Both the position numbers and the translations under genes were made by a program. Of a stretch of DNA of 41,993 bases, positions 15,825-22,909 are shown piece by piece. Position 1 is the stretch's first letter; each line of letters opens with the position of its first letter. Origin of the DNA: an uncultured Bacteroidales bacterium (GTDB taxonomy: Bacteria > Bacteroidota > Bacteroidia > Bacteroidales > FEN-979). The notes beneath the pieces are model-generated. The model was given only the letters and a program-made list of their open reading frames with translations, had not been told where the DNA came from and ran no database searches. The stretch is from positions 1-41,993 of the forward strand of contig CAIMWF010000042.1 of the NCBI GenBank assembly GCA_903845055.1. The letters run 5' to 3'.

Positions 15825-15832
15825 CAAAAGTA
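15825..15832 (-). promoter_or_regulatory. -7 element for paralogue 3
   Basis: On the minus strand TACTTTTG matches TAnnTTTG, 57 bases upstream of the ATG. No TTG at the expected spacing. Upstream blocks at 15868-15885 and 15938-15955 are shared with paralogue 2. Confidence 0.4.
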
Positions 15833-15986
15833 ATGGAAACGTTGCCTCCGGCGGATGTTATTTGGTTAACAATCAATAAAATACGACTCATAGACTTCCG
15901 GAAAAGCCTGTCGGTCAGGGTTTCTGATAGGATATTTAGATCATTTCTAAATTTTAAGCCCGGGAAAAAAAATGCGTTGGAAGCGG

Positions 15987-15994
15987 TAATTTTG
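15987..15994 (+). promoter_or_regulatory. -7 element for ArsF-like gene
   Basis: TAATTTTG fits TAnnTTTG on the plus strand, 65 bases before the ATG at 16060. No well-placed -33 element is visible. Confidence 0.4.
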
Positions 15995-16059
15995 CAAGTT
16001 GTCACACCCGGGAGTATCAAGTTTTCGCTGTGAATGTCCTGGTAAATTTCGATTGGTAT

Positions 16060-16452
16060 ATGATAAAAAAGAGTCTGGTTGTTTTAGTGGCCATGTTTAT
16101 GGTGCTGTCGGCTGCCCGGGCCATCCCGGTGCCGAAAGTCGCGATCTATTTCTTCCACAGGGGACCCCTCTCCAAGACGGGGGCCGATGTGGAAAAGGTC
16201 ACCCGGAATGCCATGTTGACCCTTTACCCTTTGAATGTCAAGCGGGGGGAGATCTTTTTCCAGTGCCTCGACCTCAATGAAAAAGAGGGTGCCGCCATTG
16301 CCGCCAAATACCATATCAGCGGGCAGAAGTTGGTGGTGATCTTCAGGGAAAACCGGGCCGACCTCACAAAAAAAGCCTTTAAATATGCCACGGATCATCC
16401 TGAAAAACTCTCGGAAGAACTCAAAAAAGCCGTTGAAAATGTTGGGAAATAG
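16060..16452 (+). CDS. ArsF-like thioredoxin-fold protein lacking the CxxC pair
   Basis: The 130-residue protein starts MIKKSLVVLVAMFMVLSAARA, a cleavable signal peptide, so it is periplasmic. The mature part resembles the nitrophenyl-nitroreductase-subunit ArsF family: VAIYFFHRG, VEKVTRNAMLTLYP, GEIFFQCLDLNEKE, AAKYHISGQKLVVIF and DLTKKAFKYATDHPEKL follow its usual order. As I recall the family, FH is followed a few residues later by a C-x-x-C redox pair. Here the equivalent residues are S-K-T-G, so the redox centre is missing and disulfide chemistry seems impossible. The GTG at 16030 is also in frame, but the ATG begins the signal peptide. A -7 box lies upstream. The real function of this variant is unknown. 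Confidence 0.7.
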   Translation: MIKKSLVVLVAMFMVLSAARAIPVPKVAIYFFHRGPLSKTGADVEKVTRNAMLTLYPLNVKRGEIFFQCLDLNEKEGAAIAAKYHISGQKLVVIFRENRADLTKKAFKYATDHPEKLSEELKKAVENVGK

Positions 16453-16484
16453 GGGGTCCAGCAGCGACAGGATTGAAAAAAGTG

Positions 16485-16492
16485 TAACTTTG
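16485..16492 (+). promoter_or_regulatory. -7 element for HD hydrolase gene
   Basis: TAACTTTG matches the -7 consensus exactly and lies 22 bases before the ATG at 16515. No TTG at the right spacing. Confidence 0.45.
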
Positions 16493-16514
16493 TAATTCAT
16501 CAACCCGCTTCTGG

Positions 16515-17057
16515 ATGGACGATCTCGACACCTTGCGCAATCTGGTGCTTGCACCTTATATTTTAAAGGCAACCGCCCTGATCGGCGTAAAGCGGAAAGT
16601 CGGCGGCAATCAGTTCAGGCATGTTTTTGCCACCCTTGGGATCCTGCTCGACTACAAATACTTTTATGATGCGGTCCTGCTGAAGGCCTCGCTGATGCAT
16701 GACTTCCTGGAAGACATGCCGGCGGCCCAGGTCGAAGAGATCCGCTGCATCGACCACGACGGGCAAAAAGTAGTGGACCTTGTTCTGGAAGTGACCCAGC
16801 GCAGCGGCGAATCCAAGCCCGATTACCTGAAACGCGTCCTTGAAACAGGGTCGGTCAGTGCCAAGATACTCAAATGTGCCGACCGGATCAGCAACCTCAC
16901 CGATCTTCATCTTGATACGCATACCAGCGGCAAGATCTCAGAATACCTCGACCAGACGGAAAAATACCTGCTCCCCATGGCCATGGAGGTTGACCGGAAC
17001 ATGGTCATTGAACTCTCCGACCTTGTCGTTAAACGCAGGGTTTTGTGCAGCGCCTGA
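16515..17057 (+). CDS. Stand-alone RelA/SpoT-type HD domain hydrolase
   Basis: This 180-residue cytoplasmic protein consists of one HD-type phosphohydrolase domain. Putative metal ligands are His36 (FRHVFATLGILL), His62-Asp63 (LMHDFLED) and Asp123 (KCADRISNLTDL). The LMHDFLED and K-x-A-D-x-I-x-N-L motifs match the hydrolase half of RelA/SpoT and MESH1-like small alarmone hydrolases. No synthetase or TGS domain is present. It may therefore degrade (p)ppGpp or a related nucleotide, but substrate identity is inferred from the fold only. A -7 promoter element lies 22 bases upstream. The 3' end overlaps the next gene by 13 bases if that gene starts at its GTG. Confidence 0.75.
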   Translation: MDDLDTLRNLVLAPYILKATALIGVKRKVGGNQFRHVFATLGILLDYKYFYDAVLLKASLMHDFLEDMPAAQVEEIRCIDHDGQKVVDLVLEVTQRSGESKPDYLKRVLETGSVSAKILKCADRISNLTDLHLDTHTSGKISEYLDQTEKYLLPMAMEVDRNMVIELSDLVVKRRVLCSA

Positions 17058-17785
17058 GCCCTGCAACCAACCACAGATTCCCGTCTTCATTGGAAACATT
17101 CGCAGAAAAGATCATCAGGTTCAACGAAAACCTTGAATTCCACGGTGCCCTGCCCGATGGCATCAGCATCATGAACCCTTTCAGGGAAAATCCCGACATC
17201 CTCCCCATTTCATCAGCTTTTTACAGGAAGTATTACAGCGATAACAACGCGCGCCACCTGATCCTTGGGATCAACCCGGGCCGCTTCGGCGCTGGGCTTA
17301 CAGGAATACCCTTCACCGATCCCAAGCGACTGACCGAAAAGTGCGGTTTGCCTTTCCTCGGCGACATGAAACATGAACCCTCTTCGGTATTCGTTTATGA
17401 AATGATCGATGCTTTCGGAGGCGCGGTGGCGTTTTACAACAGGTTTTACATCAATTCGGTCTGCCCGCTGGGGTTTACAGCCGTGGGGAAAACCGGGAGG
17501 GAGGTCAACTATAACTATTACGACAGCCATGCGCTCGCGCAAATGGTCACACCCTATATCGTGGAAAATATCCAAAAGCAGATCACCCTGGGGGTGGAAA
17601 CGGATACCTGCTTCTGCTTTGGTACCGGGAAAAACGAAAAATTCCTGAACCGGCTGAACGCAGAACATGGTTTCTTCGGTAAAATAACGGCACTGGAACA
17701 TCCCCGTTTCATCATGCAGTACAAGGCCCGTTCAAAGCAGGGTTACATCGGCAAGTACCTTGCAGCCTTCGCACAGGTCGTCTGA
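17045..17785 (+). CDS. SMUG2-type uracil-DNA glycosylase family protein
   Basis: The 246-residue protein matches the SMUG2/DUF4918 branch of the uracil-DNA glycosylase superfamily, which removes damaged or deaminated bases from DNA. Evidence is the LILGINPGRFGAGLTGIPF motif (about residues 72-90, with the NPG loop that binds the base), FYNRFYINSVCPLGF, and a C-terminal HPRFIMQYK motif with the conserved His in the leucine-loop region. The start is uncertain: GTG at 17045 overlaps the HD gene, and a TTG at 17090 is a good alternative (LETFAEKIIRF). The gene probably shares a transcript with the HD hydrolase. Confidence 0.85.
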   Translation: MQRLSPATNHRFPSSLETFAEKIIRFNENLEFHGALPDGISIMNPFRENPDILPISSAFYRKYYSDNNARHLILGINPGRFGAGLTGIPFTDPKRLTEKCGLPFLGDMKHEPSSVFVYEMIDAFGGAVAFYNRFYINSVCPLGFTAVGKTGREVNYNYYDSHALAQMVTPYIVENIQKQITLGVETDTCFCFGTGKNEKFLNRLNAEHGFFGKITALEHPRFIMQYKARSKQGYIGKYLAAFAQVV

Positions 17786-17815
17786 CACCCGCCGGGATTT
17801 CCTGCAATCCTTTCT

Positions 17816-18490
17816 CTATAGTAATGGTAACTGGTCAACGGCGGGTTCGAGGATTTCCGGCCCGTCATTCTTTGGTGAATTGACCCGTGATGATACCGGG
17901 TATGCCTCCATTTCCGAGGCAGGGTAGGGCTGCAGCAGGGCTGAAAGAGAAGGGCCGGGTCCCCGTGCGATCCAGCGTTGTTCCTCCTCCCTGCGGAGGA
18001 TTACCGGCATGCGGTCGTGGATTTCTGCCATCAGTTCATTCGGCGAGGTGGTGATGATGGTAAAGGTACGGATGATCTCCCCGTCGCCGCTGGTCCACTG
18101 ATCCCACAAACCTGCGAAACAAAAAGGATCACCGCTTTTTAACCTGATGTTGTATGGGGTTTTGTGCGCGTTCCGCTTCCATTCGAAAAAACCGGTGGCA
18201 GGCACCAGGCAACGGCGCGAACGGAATGCATTTTTAAAGGAGGGTTTCTCCGCGATGGTTTCAGCCCGGGCATTGATGAGTTTGCTCCCGATGGCCGGAT
18301 CTTTTGCCCAGGATGGAATGAGTCCCCAACGCATTAACCGGAATTCGCCGGGCGTTTCGCATGAAATCACCGCGAGGTCCTGCGCAGGGGCGCAGTTATA
18401 GCGCGCCTTGTAAATGGCGGTGTGCACCCGCAGCCCGAACCGTTCGAGGATCAGCGCATCTTCAACCACAAAAGAATACCTTCCGCACAT
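17816..18490 (-). CDS. SRAP/HMCES family protein
   Basis: The 224-residue protein belongs to the SOS response-associated peptidase (SRAP, YedK/HMCES) family, which covalently caps abasic sites in single-stranded DNA. Cys2 (MCGRYS) is the residue that forms the DNA crosslink after Met removal. Other family landmarks are CAPAQDLAVI, LMRWGLIPSWA, INARAETIAEKPSF, CLVPATGFFEWK (catalytic Glu) and IHDRMPVIL with the conserved His. Its ATG is preceded by the 7-bp repeat array after rsmI. With a SMUG2-type glycosylase encoded convergently next door, this corner has two genes for base-lesion handling. Confidence 0.93.
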   Translation of the reverse strand: MCGRYSFVVEDALILERFGLRVHTAIYKARYNCAPAQDLAVISCETPGEFRLMRWGLIPSWAKDPAIGSKLINARAETIAEKPSFKNAFRSRRCLVPATGFFEWKRNAHKTPYNIRLKSGDPFCFAGLWDQWTSGDGEIIRTFTIITTSPNELMAEIHDRMPVILRREEEQRWIARGPGPSLSALLQPYPASEMEAYPVSSRVNSPKNDGPEILEPAVDQLPLL

Positions 18491-18492
18491 AA

Positions 18493-18527
18493 TTCGTCAT
18501 TCGTCATTTTTCATTCGTCCCTCGTCA
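18493..18527. repeat. 7-bp tandem array (TGACGAR family) at rsmI stop codon
   Basis: On the minus strand five exact-length heptamers read TGACGAG, GGACGAA, TGAAAAA, TGACGAA and TGACGAA. The first TGA (18527-18525) is the stop codon of rsmI, and the later ones fall in the other frames, so all three frames are closed. The array fills the whole gap up to the SRAP start codon. Confidence 0.85.
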
Positions 18528-19211
18528 TTTCCCCATGGCTCCCGCCACCACGATCACGATCTCCCCCTTCACCGTTTTGGCACCGAAATGGGCGGCAAGC
18601 TCCTTTAAGGAACCCCTGGCATTTTCCTCGAACAACTTGCTGAGTTCCCGTGAAACGCTCGCGTACCGTTCCTCTCCGAAATACTCTGCAAACTGTGACA
18701 GTGTTTTGACCAGCCGGTGCGGGGATTCATAAAAAACCATGGTTTTTTCTTCGGTCGAAAGGAGTGTAAGACGGGTATGCCTCCCTTTTTTATGGGGCAG
18801 GAATCCTTCGAAGATAAAATGGTCGGAGGCGATTCCCGAATTAACGAGGGCGGGAACAAAGGCGGTCGGACCCGGAAGGCACTCCACTGTGATGCCGGCC
18901 TGGATGCAGGCCCGCACCAGCAGGTACCCCGGGTCGGAGATGGCGGGAGTACCGGCATCGCTCACCAGCGCGCAAACGGCGCCCTCTTTCAGCCGGTCGA
19001 CAATGCCTTCGATGGTTTTGTGTTCGTTGAAGAGGTGGTGCGGAACCAGTTTATTTTCAATGCCGTAATGCTTGAGCAGGTTCCCCGAGGTGCGGGTGTC
19101 CTCGGCAAGGATGAAGTCGACCTCCTTCAGCACCCGCAGGGCACGGAGGGTGATGTCCTCGAGATTCCCGATCGGGGTTGGAACGACATACAACTGTGTT
19201 GGAGGCCTCAT
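18525..19211 (-). CDS. rsmI: 16S rRNA (cytidine1402-2'-O)-methyltransferase
   Basis: The 228-residue enzyme uses S-adenosylmethionine to 2'-O-methylate C1402 in the ribosomal decoding centre. Family motifs are clear: LYVVPTPIGNLEDITLRALRVL at the start, ILAEDTRTSGNLLKHYGI, LVSDAGTPAISDPGYLLV (about residues 80-98), CLPGPTAFVPALVNSGI and FYESPHRLVKTL, ending GEIVIVVAG. It is shorter than the E. coli protein because the C-terminal extension is missing, as usual in Bacteroidetes. It lies 14 bases after rprY and may share its transcript. The stop codon is part of a tandem repeat. Confidence 0.95.
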   Translation of the reverse strand: MRPPTQLYVVPTPIGNLEDITLRALRVLKEVDFILAEDTRTSGNLLKHYGIENKLVPHHLFNEHKTIEGIVDRLKEGAVCALVSDAGTPAISDPGYLLVRACIQAGITVECLPGPTAFVPALVNSGIASDHFIFEGFLPHKKGRHTRLTLLSTEEKTMVFYESPHRLVKTLSQFAEYFGEERYASVSRELSKLFEENARGSLKELAAHFGAKTVKGEIVIVVAGAMGK

Positions 19212-19225
19212 ACCGGAATACCTTT

Positions 19226-19927
19226 TTATAAGTTCATCACAAGCTTGAAACCCACGCCGTGCACGTTGAGCAACTCCACGCGCGGATCATCCTTCAGGTA
19301 TTTGCGCAGCTTCACAATGTACACATCCATGCTGCGGGCGTTGAAGTAACTGTCGTCGTTCCAGATCTCGTTGAGCGCCGTGGGGCGGTCGAGCACCTCG
19401 TTGGCGTGGGTGCATAAAAGCCGCAGGAGCCCCGCCTCCTTGGAGGTCAGTTTCTGTTCCTTGCTTTTGCTGATCAGGGTCTGGCGGTGGTAATCGAAGG
19501 TGTAGCTACCGATGGTGTATATGTTTTCGGTGCCGGGCGCTTTGGTGTTTTCGTCGGTGCGGCGAAGGATGGCATGCATCCTCAGCAGGAGCTCTTCCAT
19601 GCTGAAGGGCTTGGTGATGTAATCGTCGGCACCGATCTCGAACCCCCGGAGCTTGTCATCCTGCAGTGTTTTTGCCGTGAGGAAGAGGATGGGTATCTTT
19701 TTGTTGACGGCCCTGATCTCGGTGGCTACGGCAAACCCGTCCTTCACGGGCATCATGATATCAAGGATACAGAAATCAAATTCCTTCCGTGCAAAAGTGT
19801 CTGTCGCCTCCTGTCCATTGACACACAGCGTTGTGGCATATCCTTTGGCTTCCAGGTAGTTCTTCAGGATGCTTCCCAGGTTGCGGTCATCTTCTGCCAG
19901 GAGCAAACGGGTTGGTTGTTTGTCCAT
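19226..19927 (-). CDS. RprY-like OmpR-family response regulator
   Basis: This 233-residue transcription factor has an N-terminal receiver domain (about 8-122) with acidic pocket LAEDD, phosphoacceptor Asp56 in FCILDIMMP and conserved Lys in DDYITKPFS. A winged-helix OmpR/PhoB DNA-binding domain (about 140-230) follows, with LTSKEAGLLRLLCTHANEVL and the recognition region NARSMDVYIVKLRKYLK. It lies 34 bases after the sensor kinase gene, so they form a cognate pair. The layout resembles RprXY of Bacteroides fragilis; that orthology is inferred from memory of the family, not tested. Confidence 0.9.
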   Translation of the reverse strand: MDKQPTRLLLAEDDRNLGSILKNYLEAKGYATTLCVNGQEATDTFARKEFDFCILDIMMPVKDGFAVATEIRAVNKKIPILFLTAKTLQDDKLRGFEIGADDYITKPFSMEELLLRMHAILRRTDENTKAPGTENIYTIGSYTFDYHRQTLISKSKEQKLTSKEAGLLRLLCTHANEVLDRPTALNEIWNDDSYFNARSMDVYIVKLRKYLKDDPRVELLNVHGVGFKLVMNL

Positions 19928-19961
19928 CTGTTTTTCTTTAAATAACGGGAAAGGTAGTGAT

Positions 19962-21248
19962 TTATTCTTTGATCACAAAAGGCAAAAACACCCTGAATTT
20001 CGTTCCGCGGTTCACTTCGCTTTCAAGGCTGATCCTGCCGTGATGTTCCTCCACGATGGCCTTTACATAACTCAGTCCCAGGCCGAAACCCCGCACTTCA
20101 TGAATATTCCCGGTAGGCACGCGGTATAATTTGTCGAAGATCTTCTTCTGTTCGTTCTTCCCGATGCCGATGCCGCGATCTTCAATGATCATCACGATCC
20201 CGGTGCCGGCGTTCTCGGTGCTGATCCTGATCTGCGGCTTGCGCGGCGAATACTTGTTGGCATTGTCGAGCAGGTTGTATACGAGATTGGTCACATGCAC
20301 TTTGTCACCTTCGATCTGCGACCGCGTGGCACGGAACTTCCGGATGATCTCCCCGTCCTTGATTTCCACCTGTATCCGGAGGTTCTTGATCACATCGGTG
20401 ATGATCTCGTGCAGGTCGATCTTTTCCTTGTTCATTTTTAGCTGTCCCTTGTCGATCACCGCGGTTTGCAGGATTTTTTCGGCCATTCCCGCCAGCCGCT
20501 TGTTCTCCTCCTGGATCATCGAAAGGTAGCTGTCGAGGATGTCGCCCGACGCCCGCAGGTCATGGTCGCTCAGCGCCTCGCAGGCCAGCGAGATGGTGGA
20601 TATCGGGGTTTTAAACTCGTGGGTCATGTTGTTGATAAAGTCGTTCTTCATCTCCGAAAGGCGCTTCTGCCGGAAGATCGTGGTGATGGTGTAAGTAAAT
20701 GAATAGACGATGACGATGATCAGGATGATCGAGATGAGCAGCATGCCCCACAGTTCGGTGAGCAGGAACTGTTTCTCATGCGGGAAGTAGATGAGCAGGT
20801 ATTCGGGGCTTGTGTAGATATCAGCCTGGAACAGGATGAAGGCGGTTCCCTTTTCGATCAGCTCCTTGCGGTAGTTTGACGACCGTTCCATCAGGAACTC
20901 CTGCCGTTCGGGCTTGTAGATGCAGAATTCAAAACGGGTGTCCACGCCGCGCATGTTCAGCTGGAGGGCGATCAGCGAATCCATCTCCTCCTTGGTGATA
21001 AAACTTTCGTAAGGAAGGTGGCGGTTGAAGTTCAGCATGCTTTCGTATTGGTTCGAAACCATGGCCCTGTTTTTTTCCAGCCGTTCGACCTTCTGGATCA
21101 CCTTCACCATCGATTCGTTGACACTTCGCCTGAAATTGGCCTCCTTTATGGCCGATGCGCTCTGGATCCAATAAATCTGGATGCCCAGCAGCCCGATGAG
21201 CGCGATGGTCATGGCAATGATCGTTAATATGATGATGCGCCGGTTCAT
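19962..21248 (-). CDS. RprX-like membrane sensor histidine kinase
   Basis: The 428-residue protein has a first membrane helix (about 5-26), a periplasmic sensor region (about 27-165), a second helix (about 168-190), then HisKA with phosphoacceptor His210 in NNMTHEFKTPISTI and an HATPase_c domain with YNLLDNANKYS, EDRGIGIGKNEQ and GFGLGLSYVKAIV motifs. It would phosphorylate the response regulator encoded directly downstream. A -7 element TACCTTTG lies only five bases before the ATG, so the mRNA may be almost leaderless. The N-terminus with IYWIQSA after helix 1 is typical for Bacteroidetes kinases of the RprX type. Confidence 0.92.
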   Translation of the reverse strand: MNRRIIILTIIAMTIALIGLLGIQIYWIQSASAIKEANFRRSVNESMVKVIQKVERLEKNRAMVSNQYESMLNFNRHLPYESFITKEEMDSLIALQLNMRGVDTRFEFCIYKPERQEFLMERSSNYRKELIEKGTAFILFQADIYTSPEYLLIYFPHEKQFLLTELWGMLLISIILIIVIVYSFTYTITTIFRQKRLSEMKNDFINNMTHEFKTPISTISLACEALSDHDLRASGDILDSYLSMIQEENKRLAGMAEKILQTAVIDKGQLKMNKEKIDLHEIITDVIKNLRIQVEIKDGEIIRKFRATRSQIEGDKVHVTNLVYNLLDNANKYSPRKPQIRISTENAGTGIVMIIEDRGIGIGKNEQKKIFDKLYRVPTGNIHEVRGFGLGLSYVKAIVEEHHGRISLESEVNRGTKFRVFLPFVIKE

Positions 21249-21253
21249 AATTG

Positions 21254-21261
21254 CAAAGGTA
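21254..21261 (-). promoter_or_regulatory. -7 element of sensor kinase operon, possibly leaderless
   Basis: TACCTTTG on the minus strand ends five bases before the ATG of the kinase gene. With a transcription start 4-7 bases after the element, the message would begin at or next to the start codon. Confidence 0.5.
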
Positions 21262-21339
21262 TTTAAATTGAGACGGATTGTTTTAACAATTTTTAACGTA
21301 TATTAATATTCCTTAACAGTTAGCGCGCAAGGATTGCCG

Positions 21340-21347
21340 TACATTTG
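21340..21347 (+). promoter_or_regulatory. -7 element for candidate small RNA
   Basis: TACATTTG fits TAnnTTTG exactly on the plus strand. No good -33 TTG is present at 19-21 bases. It lies about 95 bases upstream of a strong terminator. Confidence 0.4.
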
Positions 21348-21351
21348 CAAT

Positions 21352-21478
21352 GCAAGTTTATCGTAAAAACATTTGATGGCTTTTGTTTTCAGAAGACAAC
21401 CATCGCCATCTTTCAAGGTCTGACATTGTTTATTGATTTTAAAGTGTGTTCCCGGCAAGTGAGCACACTTTTTTTTTA
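21352..21478 (+). ncRNA. Candidate small RNA or leader upstream of pgi
   Basis: A promoter-like element and a strong terminator bracket about 125 bases of intergenic sequence. Within it GATGGC (21375-21380) can pair with GCCATC (21405-21410), and an inner stem can form around AGAA. A 15-codon frame (21376-21423, MAFVFRRQPSPSFKV) also fits here, so the product could be a leader peptide with attenuator, a stand-alone small RNA, or neither. It does not match any RNA family I can recall. The boundaries are estimates. Confidence 0.35.
21441..21478 (+). terminator. Strong terminator upstream of pgi
   Basis: An 11-bp stem (21441-21451 with 21461-21471, one T-G pair) with a nine-base loop is followed by a continuous T run. 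It points in the plus direction but no annotated gene ends before it; the sensor kinase gene runs the other way. It therefore ends a short transcript started in the intergenic region, or attenuates pgi. Confidence 0.75.
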
Positions 21479-21528
21479 GCTATTCCGTTCTTTTGGAAAA
21501 CCGTTATTATCATCTTACCGACTTACGC

Positions 21529-22875
21529 ATGAAGCAACTTACGATCGACATCAGCAAACTGGCGCCCTTTACCGATGCTGCAGCCATGACCGACATACAG
21601 GAAGAACTTACGAACAGCCACCGGATGCTGACCGGCCGCACGGGCCGCGGCAATGATTTCCTGGGCTGGATGGACCTTCCCGTCACGACAGACGAAGCAA
21701 TCCTCACCCGCATCATTGCCGATGCCGCCCGCATCAGGGAGATGGCGGAGGTTTTCGTGGTGATCGGCATCGGGGGATCCTACCTGGGCTCCAGGGCCGT
21801 TATCGAGGCACTGACCAACCCGTTCCAGTCGCTGTTGCCGGAACCGGGCAACCCGCAGGTTGTATTTGCCGGTGAAAATCTGAGCGAGGATTATCATGCA
21901 CGGTTGCTGGAAATGCTTGGTAAAAGAGAGTATGCCGTGGCCGTCATCTCAAAATCGGGCACCACCACTGAGCCGGCTGTCGCTTTCAGACTCATACGGC
22001 AGCATATCGAGAATAAATACGGGAAGGAAGAGGCACGCAGGCGCATCATCGCCATCACCGATGCCTCCCGCGGGGCCCTCAAGACACTCGCCGATGCCGA
22101 AGGTTATTCCACCTATGTCATTCCCGATGATGTCGGCGGGCGGTTCTCCGTTCTGACACCTGTTGCCCTGCTTCCCATTGCGGTGGCTGGTTTTGACATC
22201 CGGGCGCTGATGACCGGTGCGGCGCAGATGCGCGAAACGGCGCTCCGTTCGTCCATGCTCGCTCAAAACCCCTGTGCAATGTATGCAGCGGTGCGCAACA
22301 TCCTTTACCGGCAGGGCCGGTCAACGGAAATTCTGGTCGCGTTTGAGCCGGTGCTGCTCTATACCATCGAATGGTGGAAACAGCTTTACGGCGAGAGCGA
22401 GGGTAAGGAACACAAGGGCATCTTCCCGGCCGGGGTGACCTTCACGAGCGACCTCCATTCGATGGGACAATACATCCAGGAGGGACGGCGGAACCTGTTT
22501 GAAACGGTCATTTCCATTGAAAAACCTTCGCAGGAGCTGGAGGTACCGGCCGACTCTCACAATCTTGACGGGCTGAATTTCGTGGCCGGTAAACGGCTGA
22601 CGGAGATCAACAGGCAGGCCGAGCTGGGAACCATGCTTGCCCATATCGACGGGGATGTTCCGAACATCAGGATCGTTCTGCCCGCACTCAGCGAATACTA
22701 TGCCGGGCAGCTGCTCTATTTCTTTGAATTTGCCTGTGCCCTGAGCGGCTATACCCTGGGGGTGAACCCCTTCGACCAGCCCGGCGTGGAGGCTTACAAG
22801 AAAAACATGTTCGCACTGCTCGGAAAGCCCGGGTTTGAAAAAGAAACCGCCGAACTCCGTAAAAGGCTGGCGTAA
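21529..22875 (+). CDS. pgi: Glucose-6-phosphate isomerase
   Basis: The 448-residue cytoplasmic enzyme interconverts glucose-6-phosphate and fructose-6-phosphate in glycolysis and gluconeogenesis. Recognisable parts are the VVIGIGGSYLGSRAVIEAL sugar-phosphate isomerase (SIS) motif, VISKSGTTTEPAVAFR, DVGGRFSVLTPVALLPIAV (PGI signature 1), the ESEGKEHKGIFPAG segment, and GVNPFDQPGVEAYKKNMFAL near the C-terminus with the catalytic Lys. The length fits the shorter bacterial Pgi form. The in-frame TTG at 21493 is rejected in favour of ATG at 21529 (MKQLTIDIS). The gene is convergent with purN, with the repeat array in between. Confidence 0.95.
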   Translation: MKQLTIDISKLAPFTDAAAMTDIQEELTNSHRMLTGRTGRGNDFLGWMDLPVTTDEAILTRIIADAARIREMAEVFVVIGIGGSYLGSRAVIEALTNPFQSLLPEPGNPQVVFAGENLSEDYHARLLEMLGKREYAVAVISKSGTTTEPAVAFRLIRQHIENKYGKEEARRRIIAITDASRGALKTLADAEGYSTYVIPDDVGGRFSVLTPVALLPIAVAGFDIRALMTGAAQMRETALRSSMLAQNPCAMYAAVRNILYRQGRSTEILVAFEPVLLYTIEWWKQLYGESEGKEHKGIFPAGVTFTSDLHSMGQYIQEGRRNLFETVISIEKPSQELEVPADSHNLDGLNFVAGKRLTEINRQAELGTMLAHIDGDVPNIRIVLPALSEYYAGQLLYFFEFACALSGYTLGVNPFDQPGVEAYKKNMFALLGKPGFEKETAELRKRLA

Positions 22876-22881
22876 TCAAAA

Positions 22882-22909
22882 CCCGTCACTCGTCATTCGT
22901 CACTCGTCA
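22882..22909. repeat. 7-bp tandem array (TGACGAR family) at purN stop codon
   Basis: On the minus strand the units are TGACGAG, TGACGAA, TGACGAG and TGACGGG. The first two are read as the last residues of PurN in another frame, and the TGA of the third unit (22895-22893) is its stop codon. The array lies between the convergent pgi and purN. Confidence 0.85.

Noticed and set aside
21493-21528. Upstream TTG start for pgi
   Set aside because: The 12 extra residues are not part of the Pgi family, and a normal ATG at 21529 begins the conserved N-terminus.
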